Shown: positions 1 through 5,132 of the stretch, piece by piece | How the letters are laid out: every line of letters starts with the position of its first letter | Position numbering within the stretch: position 1 is the first letter of the stretch | From: Planctomycetota bacterium | GTDB lineage: Bacteria; Planctomycetota; Planctomycetia; Pirellulales; Thermoguttaceae | DNA length: 7,119 nt | Direction of reading: 5' to 3' | Assembly: GCA_021784975.1 (NCBI GenBank) | Contig: JAJYGU010000325.1 | Location: 1-7,119 of the forward strand | Position numbers and translations under genes: made by a program | The notes under the pieces: model-generated | Told to the model about the DNA's origin: nothing | Databases searched by the model: none | The model's input: only the letters and a program-made list of their open reading frames with translations

Positions 1-43
1 CGATACATTCCCATTCTTCGTCCGTAAGCTGATGTCTCGTCAT
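1..43 (-). CDS. IS5-type transposase, N-terminal fragment (cut by window edge)
   Basis: The reverse strand starts at ATG (41-43) and reads MTRHQLTDEEWECI before leaving the window. The pattern LTDEEWxxI near the N-terminus is characteristic of the DUF4096 domain at the start of many IS5-family (DDE) transposases, whose usual form is close to LTDEQWxxIEPLLP. A strong Shine-Dalgarno, GGAGG (complement of 50-54), lies 6 bases before the ATG, which supports this start. Only 14 residues are visible, so the subgroup and the intactness of the element cannot be judged. The terminal inverted repeat should lie between about 55 and 150, but its partner is outside the window and I could not place it. The element lies upstream of and divergent from the reductase/thiolase pair. 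A non-transposase gene beginning with the same motif is possible but less likely. Confidence 0.7.
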   Translation of the reverse strand, partial: MTRHQLTDEEWECI

Positions 44-121
44 CCCTTGCCTCCGTAGTTAGGGTCGAGGCATCATTGTCCACAAATCCTCAGAACAAGA
101 AAATACCAGTTTCCCGACAAA

Positions 122-151
122 ACCTAGTATCCGAGGGAGACCTCGTTAGGT
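122..151. other. Two-helix stem-loop with GNRA tetraloop
   Basis: A 5-bp helix CGAGG (132-136) / CCTCG (141-145) closes a GAGA loop, which fits the stable GNRA tetraloop class. A second 5-bp helix, ACCTA (122-126) / TAGGT (147-151), encloses it across an asymmetric internal loop of five bases on one side and one on the other. All ten pairs are Watson-Crick. No U-tract follows, so it does not look like an intrinsic terminator. It could be an RNA element in a leader or small RNA, part of an insertion-sequence end, or chance. Confidence 0.35.
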
Positions 152-205
152 CGTACTCGCAATGCAAAGGTCTGGCGTCAGCGTTCGGCCCTTTCGCCTC
201 GAAAG

Positions 206-221
206 TTGTGCGTCTGCACAA
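206..221. repeat. 16-base perfect dyad, operator-like
   Basis: TTGTGC (206-211) and GCACAA (216-221) form a perfect 6-bp inverted repeat around GTCT. The half-site spacing and total length suit a dimeric helix-turn-helix regulator, although no regulator gene is in view. The left half also overlaps a poor -35-like box (TTGTGC, 17-base spacer, TACTGT at 229-234). It is more than 400 bases upstream of the reductase start, so a direct link to that gene is uncertain. Confidence 0.3.
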
Positions 222-592
222 ACGCGTGTACTGTAGCGCGATTATTGGCGCGGCTGCGAGGGCTGTCAACCCGCGGTTGTCGTCAAAACTGGGCTGTCGC
301 GCACCGTCCCCCCCTTCAATCGGGACCTTATGCGCGCGTAGCGCACATGCACAAAGCGGGCCGGCAGGCGTGCTGGGATATGGCAAGAAACCGGGGGAAT
401 TGCGGAAAAATCCGCCTCTCCGCTGCGATAAACGGCTCGTCGTTAAGCTGCGTCATATTAGGGTCGATGCGGTTGACTTAGGGGAATTCTCCTACGCGCC
501 GTGCAGAAACTTTCTGGCGCCGCGAAAGGAATGTTCTGATGCCTTTGTGTCGCCAGTCGCGCCATACTTGTACCAAAGGTTCAACGGCCCGT

Positions 593-605
593 CGCATCCG
601 ATGCG
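593..605. repeat. 13-base palindrome just upstream of the reductase RBS
   Basis: CGCATC (593-598) and GATGCG (600-605) are perfect inverted repeats around one central base. The palindrome ends 15 bases before the AAGGAG ribosome binding site and 28 bases before the ATG of the reductase. It could be an operator close to the transcription start or a small hairpin in the leader; the sequence alone does not decide. Confidence 0.3.
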
Positions 606-620
606 GTGGAAGACTAACAC

Positions 621-626
621 AAGGAG
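621..626 (+). promoter_or_regulatory. Ribosome binding site of the reductase gene
   Basis: AAGGAG lies 7 bases before the ATG at 634. It decides the start: the alternative GTG at 709 would remove the unusual glutamine-rich N-terminus and has only a GAGG-like motif ahead of it. Confidence 0.8.
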
Positions 627-633
627 TTGAGAA

Positions 634-1449
634 ATGAGCGTTGTTGACCAAGTTCCAGAAACGCGGCAGCCGGCCAGCCAACCCCAGCAACAACGCGAGG
701 CCCACAAGGTGTTGCAGGGGAAGAAGGCCCTGATCACCGGCGGCTCACGCGGAATCGGTAGGGCCACCGTGTTGGCCTTGGCGGAAGCCGGAGCGGATGT
801 GGCCATCAATTACCAACGCTGCGGCGACGCGGCTGAAGACGTCTGCCGGGCAGCTCGCAAACTGGAAGTCCACGCCAATCTCTTTCAGGCCGATATTGCC
901 CGCGAAGCCGACGCCCAGCGGATGGTGAACGCCATTCTCGATGAGTTTGGCGGCATCGACATCTTGGTGAATAATGCCGGCATCACTCGCGACAAGACGT
1001 TCCTCAAAATGGGCCGCGCCCTGTGGGACGAGGTGTTGGAGGTGAATCTGACCGGGACCTTCAATGTCACCCGGGCGATCTTGCCAGGCATGGTGGAGCG
1101 CGGCTGGGGGCGGGTGATCAACCTGGCCTCGATCGTGGGCCAGACGGGCAACTTCGGCCAGATCAACTACGCCGTCTCCAAGGGCGGCCTGATCGCCTTC
1201 ACCATGACCCTGGCTCGCGAGGTCGCGCGGCGCGGGGTGACCGTCAACGCGGTGGCGCCGGGCTTCATCGACACCGACATGACCAAGGGAATGCCCGAGG
1301 CCGCCCTGGCCGCCGTCCAAGCGATGACCCCGATGGGCCGCTTGGGCCGCCCGGACGAGATCGCTGCCGCGGTTCTCTTCCTGGCGACGCCCCAGGCGAG
1401 CTATATCACCGGGCAGGTCCTCCCTGTCAACGGCGGCATGTACATGTAA
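634..1449 (+). CDS. fabG: SDR-family 3-oxoacyl-ACP / acetoacetyl-CoA reductase (FabG/PhaB-like)
   Basis: This is a 271-residue cytoplasmic short-chain dehydrogenase/reductase expected to reduce a 3-ketoacyl thioester to the (R)-3-hydroxy form with NADPH. The coenzyme motif TGGSRGIG is at 35-42, NNAG at 113-116 and the active-site Asn at 138. The catalytic triad is Ser166, Tyr179, Lys183 and the PG motif is at 209-210. The segment GWGRVINLASIVGQ followed by GNFGQINYA and the ending NGGMYM resemble acetoacetyl-CoA reductases (PhaB) as well as FabG. The thiolase gene 37 bases downstream favours the acetoacetyl-CoA role, with polyhydroxybutyrate precursor as product. That is inference from context, because no acyl carrier protein, fab gene or PHA synthase is present here. 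The start is fixed by AAGGAG. About 28 residues precede the Rossmann fold, including the glutamine-rich stretch QPASQPQQQ; typical family members begin only a few residues before the fold. SDR family membership is certain; the exact substrate is not. Confidence 0.9.
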   Translation: MSVVDQVPETRQPASQPQQQREAHKVLQGKKALITGGSRGIGRATVLALAEAGADVAINYQRCGDAAEDVCRAARKLEVHANLFQADIAREADAQRMVNAILDEFGGIDILVNNAGITRDKTFLKMGRALWDEVLEVNLTGTFNVTRAILPGMVERGWGRVINLASIVGQTGNFGQINYAVSKGGLIAFTMTLAREVARRGVTVNAVAPGFIDTDMTKGMPEAALAAVQAMTPMGRLGRPDEIAAAVLFLATPQASYITGQVLPVNGGMYM

Positions 1450-1486
1450 GCCCGTTGTCTCCACCATCCTTCACAAAGGCACCACC

Positions 1487-2665
1487 ATGAACCATGATGT
1501 CGTGTTGGCCGGAGGCGTGCGCACGCCTTTGGGCAGCTTTTGCGGAACCCTTTCCCAAGTGTCGGCGCCCGCACTGGGCAGCGCGGTCATCAAGGAAGCC
1601 ATCCGCCGCGCCAACCTTCCCGCGGCCGAGGTTCAAGAAGTCATCGTCGGCAACGTGCTGAGCGCCGGCCTGGGCCAGAACGTGGCCCGGCAGGCGGCCA
1701 TTGGCGCCGGGCTGTCCCCTTCGGTGGGCGCCACCACGGTCAACAAGGTCTGCGGCTCGAGCCTCAAAGCAGTCATGTTGGCTTCGCAGGCCGTCAAGAC
1801 CGGCGATGCCGAGGTGATTGTCGCCGCCGGGGCGGAAAACATGTCGGCCGCCCCCTATCTGCTCCCCAAAGCGCGGAACGGCTACCGGCTGGGCAACGGC
1901 GAACTGGTCGACTCGATGATCCGCGACGGCCTGTGGGACGTGTACAACAACATCCACATGGGCACCTGCGGGGATCGCTGTGCCGAGAAATATCAGTTTT
2001 CCCGCCAGCAACAGGATGACTACTCAGTCACCAGCTTCAAGCGGGCGATCGCCGCTCAAGAGCAGGGCCTGTTTGCCGCGGAAATCACCCCGGTTGAGGT
2101 TCCCGATCGGCGCGCCACCGTCACGGTGGACCGCGACGAGGGTTTAGCCCGTTTCAACGAGGAAAAGCTCCGCAAGCTCTCGCCGGCCTTCGGCAAGAGC
2201 GGCACGGTTACCGCCGGCAATGCCTCGAGCATCAACGACGGGGCCGCCGCGGTGGTGGTGCTGTCGGCCCAGAAGGCCCGGCAGCTCGGCGTCGCGGCCG
2301 AGGCGCGGATCCTCGGCTATGCCACACATTCGCAGGAGCCCGAGTGGTTTACACTGGCTCCCATCGGCGCCATCCGCAAGCTGCTTGAGAGGTTGAAGCT
2401 GACGGTGGGCCAAGTGGATCTGTTCGAGATCAACGAGGCCTTTGCGGTGGTTCCCATGGCGGCCATGAAAGACCTGAACATTCCGCACGACAAGGTGAAC
2501 GTCCACGGCGGGGCGGTGGCCTTGGGACATCCCATCGGCGCCAGCGGGGCCCGCGTGCTGGTCACCCTGCTGGCGGCCATGAAGCAGCGCGGCGCCAAGC
2601 GGGGCATCGCCTCGCTGTGCATCGGCGGCGGCGAAGCCGTAGCCTTGGCGGTGGAGACCGGCTGA
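1487..2665 (+). CDS. phaA: Acetyl-CoA C-acetyltransferase (thiolase, PhaA/AtoB-like)
   Basis: This 392-residue cytoplasmic thiolase II is of normal length for the family. It condenses two acetyl-CoA to acetoacetyl-CoA, or runs in reverse. The nucleophilic Cys89 sits in NKVCGSS. The HMG motif is at 157-159, NEAFA at 316-320, His348 in GHPIGASGAR, and the second catalytic Cys378 in CIGGGEAVA. Cys89, His348 and Cys378 match the standard numbering of biosynthetic thiolases. After HMG the sequence reads TCGDRCAEKY, where related enzymes usually have TAEN-like residues, so two additional cysteines (161 and 165) lie in the loop region near the active site. A weak AAAGG (1475-1479) precedes the ATG by 7 bases. 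The gene follows the reductase by 37 bases with no terminator between them, so the two are probably one transcript making 3-hydroxybutyryl-CoA. A role in acetoacetate or short fatty acid breakdown remains possible. Confidence 0.95.
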   Translation: MNHDVVLAGGVRTPLGSFCGTLSQVSAPALGSAVIKEAIRRANLPAAEVQEVIVGNVLSAGLGQNVARQAAIGAGLSPSVGATTVNKVCGSSLKAVMLASQAVKTGDAEVIVAAGAENMSAAPYLLPKARNGYRLGNGELVDSMIRDGLWDVYNNIHMGTCGDRCAEKYQFSRQQQDDYSVTSFKRAIAAQEQGLFAAEITPVEVPDRRATVTVDRDEGLARFNEEKLRKLSPAFGKSGTVTAGNASSINDGAAAVVVLSAQKARQLGVAAEARILGYATHSQEPEWFTLAPIGAIRKLLERLKLTVGQVDLFEINEAFAVVPMAAMKDLNIPHDKVNVHGGAVALGHPIGASGARVLVTLLAAMKQRGAKRGIASLCIGGGEAVALAVETG

Positions 2666-2800
2666 CCCGACTAGCCGTGTCCATGTGTTCCCCGAGTAGG
2701 GTCATAGCCAAGGGGATACGTCCAAGTATTGGTCTTTCGGCGTCGATGATTTGACGCATCCCCCACCCTTGGCGCGGTTGGTACTCGTCGAATCGCAATG

Positions 2801-2823
2801 GGTCCCATCCGCCAGATGGGACC
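2801..2823. terminator. Hairpin at the convergent junction (probable terminator)
   Basis: GGTCCCATC (2801-2809) and GATGGGACC (2815-2823) form a perfect 9-bp stem around the loop CGCCA. The downstream arm includes the first base of the stop codon (complement of 2823-2825) of the leftward GH-like gene. The hairpin ends 158 bases after the thiolase stop. Neither strand has a true U-tract: the plus strand continues into a pyrimidine-rich but mixed run. It may act as a shared bidirectional terminator or transcript-end stabiliser. A weaker 5-bp stem, GCGTC/GACGC (2740-2744 and 2753-2757), lies in the same gap. Confidence 0.5.
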
Positions 2824-4817
2824 TACTTCTTCCACAGGCAGCGGTAGTTGAAGCGGCCATTGGGGGCGCTGTCGCCGCTAATGCACAGCGAGATCGGGTC
2901 CTTCAGATCGGTCGGATTGTCGCACCAGTGAAAGTCGAAGCTTAGGGCGTCGCCCCGCAGGCCGATAAGCTGACGCGGAATGGCCAGCTCCAGCTTGTTG
3001 CCTGCATAGCGGTAGGGCAACTTTGCCTGTTCGACCCACGCCCCCTTCGGCGAGCTCGCATCGTACCGCATCAGCGTGGTGGTCTTATCGTCGAGGATTT
3101 TCAGGTTCACCAGGTAATCGTAGCCGCACCATCCGGTGTGGTGGTTCTGGTCGGCGTCGATCAGTAGCAGCATCCAGTTCTTACCGGTGTGTGGCGTCAA
3201 CGGCGCGTTGGTTTCGGCGAAGAAATAGACATTCTCGTTGTCGACGGCGACCTTGCAGGTAACGATGTCGTTGCGGCCGGAATCGTCCTGGTAGTGCAGG
3301 CCGCCGTAGCCCGGATAGTCGCGGTGGATCGTGTCGCCCACGGTATCGCGATACTCGACGTCGATACCCGCCCAATCGCCGAAATCGCCGTCGATGTTCA
3401 CCGTGTGCAGCCCGCGGAGCACGGGGATGGGGCGGACGCCTTTGTAGCGACGAATGTTTTGCACCATTTGCATGTAGTAGTTATCGGTATAGCCGCCCTT
3501 CATGGGCTGAATGGTGCGATTGAACTCGGCGTCGTATTGGTCGACAAAGAAGTAATCGCTCTGGCGGCGCATGAAGGGGAACGTTTTCCCCTTGGGGGGC
3601 GAATACTTCCCGGCCGTCCACTCGTTCCAGTCGTTGATATAGAGAAACTGCGGATTGGCCTGGAGGGCCTCGTCCCAGCGCTGTTGGAAATAGATGCCGT
3701 AGCCTTCGGGGTGCTCCACCGTCTTGCCCAGCCAGGGCACGTAGCTGGGCACCGGCAGGTCGAACTGGTTCAGTTGCGGCTCGCCGTGCTCGCGGGACCA
3801 CGACTTACCGGTGAGGCTGGCGGGATGTTGGGCCGGCGTGACCGCCGCCTCTTCCTGGACGCCGTGGTGCCGGGAGAGGAGTTGGTCGGGCTTCATCGCC
3901 TTGACCTTCTCGTCGCCCAGGTCATAGCCGAAGCTCCAGTTGTCTTCGGTGCCGATGTACCGCTTTCCCGCCCACTTGTAGTACCCCCACCACATGTTTC
4001 GCAGCGTGAAGAACTTTTTGACCTCCGGCGTGTAGTCCTTGTAGAACTGCTCGGTGTAGCGTGGGTCGCCGTAATGCGGGTTCTTCGGGTCGCTCTTGGC
4101 TTTTGCGTCGTAATGGGGATTGGGATGATTCGCAACCCCGCCGTTGGCATCGATCTTCGGGCGGGCGTTGAAGAGCAGCAGTGGTTTGCCGTCCCAGTAG
4201 AACCAGAGGTCCTGGTACTGGCCGGCCTGGTAGATCTTTTCGTACAGGTTCTGCACCACGGTGATCACCGGCCCGTTGAAGGCCCAGAAGCAGAAGGACG
4301 GCGTCTTGTTCCCCTCCGCCCGCATCTTCTGCATCTCGGTAAAGAGGACCTCCCATTCGTCCCAGTAGCACACCGCGTTGGTGACGTCCATCACCAGCAC
4401 ATCCACGCCCGCATCGGCCAGCATCGACATGTCTTTGCGAATGACAAACTTGTCCTTGCTCAGAAAGTAGCCCAACTGCGGCTGGCCCCAATGGTACGAG
4501 CCTTCAGTCCAGAGGGGATGCTTGGCATTGAGCCGGGCCTTTGGATCGGCGGCCAGGATTCGGCTCACGTCGGCCGTGTAGGGGCTCTTCATCCCGGCCA
4601 GGCTGTCGCGGTGCCAGGTGATGTAGAAGATGCCGACCACGCGGCGCTGATCGTGCTTCACCGGCCCCACCACCGAGATGTCGGGCAGGCTCCGGCCGAT
4701 CCCATCAGTGGCCACCCAGGTGTCGGGATAGAGGTCGCGGTAGGCGGGTTCGGCCGCGACGGCGGCGGTGGTTGCCCAGAGAACCACCAACAATTGGCTC
4801 GGAAGCAGTCTTTTCAT
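2823..4817 (-). CDS. Secreted GH71/99-like hydrolase with C-terminal CBM9-like domain
   Basis: The 664-residue product begins with a Sec signal peptide (MKRLLPSQLLVVLWATTAAVAA, probable cleavage after Ala22), so it acts outside the cytoplasmic membrane. Residues about 58-450 resemble the GH71/99-like (endo-mannanase/alpha-glucanase type, WbsX-like) TIM-barrel proteins. VVGIFYITWHRD is at 60-71, the strand ADAGVDVLVMDVTN at 135-147, FYWDGKPLLLFN at 206-217, and INDWNEW at 394-400, where Glu399 is a candidate catalytic or binding acid. The last 190 or so residues begin TVNIDGDFGDW and contain LLLIDADQNHHTGW. This is typical of the beta-sandwich CBM9-like domains that end many planctomycete carbohydrate-active proteins. 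GAGGG 6 bases before the ATG and the immediate signal peptide favour this start. The ATG at 4943 adds 42 residues without a signal sequence and reads through a repeat. The substrate is not predictable from sequence alone. The gene diverges from the lactonase gene and converges on the thiolase gene. Confidence 0.85.
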   Translation of the reverse strand: MKRLLPSQLLVVLWATTAAVAAEPAYRDLYPDTWVATDGIGRSLPDISVVGPVKHDQRRVVGIFYITWHRDSLAGMKSPYTADVSRILAADPKARLNAKHPLWTEGSYHWGQPQLGYFLSKDKFVIRKDMSMLADAGVDVLVMDVTNAVCYWDEWEVLFTEMQKMRAEGNKTPSFCFWAFNGPVITVVQNLYEKIYQAGQYQDLWFYWDGKPLLLFNARPKIDANGGVANHPNPHYDAKAKSDPKNPHYGDPRYTEQFYKDYTPEVKKFFTLRNMWWGYYKWAGKRYIGTEDNWSFGYDLGDEKVKAMKPDQLLSRHHGVQEEAAVTPAQHPASLTGKSWSREHGEPQLNQFDLPVPSYVPWLGKTVEHPEGYGIYFQQRWDEALQANPQFLYINDWNEWTAGKYSPPKGKTFPFMRRQSDYFFVDQYDAEFNRTIQPMKGGYTDNYYMQMVQNIRRYKGVRPIPVLRGLHTVNIDGDFGDWAGIDVEYRDTVGDTIHRDYPGYGGLHYQDDSGRNDIVTCKVAVDNENVYFFAETNAPLTPHTGKNWMLLLIDADQNHHTGWCGYDYLVNLKILDDKTTTLMRYDASSPKGAWVEQAKLPYRYAGNKLELAIPRQLIGLRGDALSFDFHWCDNPTDLKDPISLCISGDSAPNGRFNYRCLWKK

Positions 4818-4823
4818 GGCAGG

Positions 4824-4828
4824 CCCTC
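4824..4828 (-). promoter_or_regulatory. Ribosome binding site deciding the GH-like start
   Basis: On the reverse strand GAGGG lies 6 bases before the ATG at 4817. It favours this start over the ATG at 4943 in the same frame. Confidence 0.65.
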
Positions 4829-4852
4829 GATCTATGGATAAACCCAGGCAGC

Positions 4853-4881
4853 AGTATCCTCGATTCGGGGGCCCGCCGCAA
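4853..4881 (-). promoter_or_regulatory. Candidate sigma-70-type promoter of the GH-like gene
   Basis: Read on the reverse strand, TTGCGG (complement of 4876-4881) and GATACT (complement of 4853-4858) are separated by exactly 17 bases. The -10 box matches four of six consensus positions and the -35 box matches the TTG core. Transcription would start near 4846 and give a leader of roughly 30 bases. A perfect inverted repeat begins immediately upstream of the -35 box. The match is modest and planctomycete promoters are poorly defined, so this is a candidate only. Confidence 0.35.
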
Positions 4882-4909
4882 CTACCGTGCGCCTGAAAAG
4901 AGACGGTAG
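4882..4909. repeat. 7-bp inverted repeat abutting the GH-like promoter
   Basis: CTACCGT (4882-4888) and ACGGTAG (4903-4909) are perfect inverted repeats separated by 14 bases. The half-site centres are 21 bases apart, about two helical turns, so both would face the same side of DNA. The left arm touches the candidate -35 box, the usual place for an activator site. No regulator gene is in the window. It could instead be a further part of the repeat element that follows at 4931. Confidence 0.4.
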
Positions 4910-4930
4910 CGATTTCTCTGTCAGCGGTAG

Positions 4931-4982
4931 GTGGCATGGCCATCTTGGCCGTGTTCGCTCACGGGATGGAAGCCCGTGCCAC
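4931..4982. repeat. REP-like element with three-way-junction potential
   Basis: An outer stem GTGGC (4931-4935) / GCCAC (4978-4982) encloses two hairpins. The first pairs 4935-4942 with 4946-4953 over a TCT loop: eight pairs, one a G-T wobble. The second pairs CACGGG (4960-4965) with CCCGTG (4973-4978) over a 7-base loop. The outer stem shares its innermost pair with the two hairpins. The unit is intergenic, GC-rich and compact, like bacterial REP/BIME repeats. From memory, very similar CACGGG...GGAAGCCCGTGCCAC strings recur between planctomycete genes; I could not check this. It lies about 115 bases upstream of the GH-like start and 150 upstream of the lactonase start. Confidence 0.55.
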
Positions 4983-5025
4983 AGAGATCTTCACACTCCC
5001 CGTGCACACTTCAGGACCGCCGCCC

Positions 5026-5059
5026 TTGACAGTCGCTCGCAATCGCCGGAAGCTATTAT
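5026..5059 (+). promoter_or_regulatory. Possible promoter boxes of the lactonase gene
   Basis: A perfect TTGACA (5026-5031) is followed by TATTAT (5054-5059), which matches five of six -10 positions. The spacer is 22 bases, too long for an ordinary sigma-70 promoter. Either only one box is real, or the promoter needs an activator that distorts the DNA. The leader to the ATG would be about 65 bases and contains the direct repeat ACTCAA (5085-5090 and 5095-5100). Confidence 0.25.
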
Positions 5060-5132
5060 GCGCTGACTGGATTGAACTAACGCGACTCAATCCCACTCAA
5101 CCGACCGAGACTCTCGATCAGGAGCGAGGAAG

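Larger units (their letters stand above)
60..633. other. Gene-free upstream region rich in short dyads
   Basis: About 570 bases separate the transposase start from the reductase start, and I see no convincing gene. One plus-strand frame is open from 76 to 630 (184 codons from a TTG), but its product is rich in Arg, Ser, Pro and Cys. It shows no third-position GC preference like the neighbouring genes and resembles no family I know. Base composition is visibly less GC-rich than the genes. Besides dyads listed separately, there are two small hairpins. One is TGCGC-gcgta-GCGCA (331-345). The other is GCGGA-aaaa-TCCGC (402-415). The 10-mer TTAGGGTCGA occurs at 59-68 and again at 458-467 in direct orientation, which may be chance. 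The region must include one end of the insertion sequence and the promoter of the reductase gene. A TTGACT at 473-478 has no good -10 partner. Confidence 0.5.

Noticed and set aside
59..467. Direct repeat TTAGGGTCGA (59-68 and 458-467) as insertion-sequence target duplication or ends
   Set aside because: It is only 10 bases, in direct orientation, and the 399-base interval does not match an IS. The transposase lies outside that interval, so chance is the simpler reading.
473..501. TTGACT as the -35 box of the reductase promoter
   Set aside because: At 16-18 base spacing the bases are GC-rich and contain nothing like a -10 box.
745..1467. A 240-codon minus-strand frame opposite the reductase gene
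   Set aside because: The plus strand carries every SDR motif; the minus frame is a His/Gly/Asp-rich antisense shadow.
3189..4841. A 550-codon plus-strand open frame antisense to the GH-like gene
   Set aside because: It mirrors the coding strand of a well-supported secreted protein. Its product is a Val/Ala/His-rich shadow typical of antisense frames in GC-rich genes, and it has no recognisable domain.
4815..4943. A longer GH-like protein starting at the ATG at 4943
   Set aside because: The 42 added residues show no signal peptide and run through the 4931-4982 repeat and the inverted repeat. The internal ATG at 4817 has a good ribosome binding site and is followed directly by a signal peptide.
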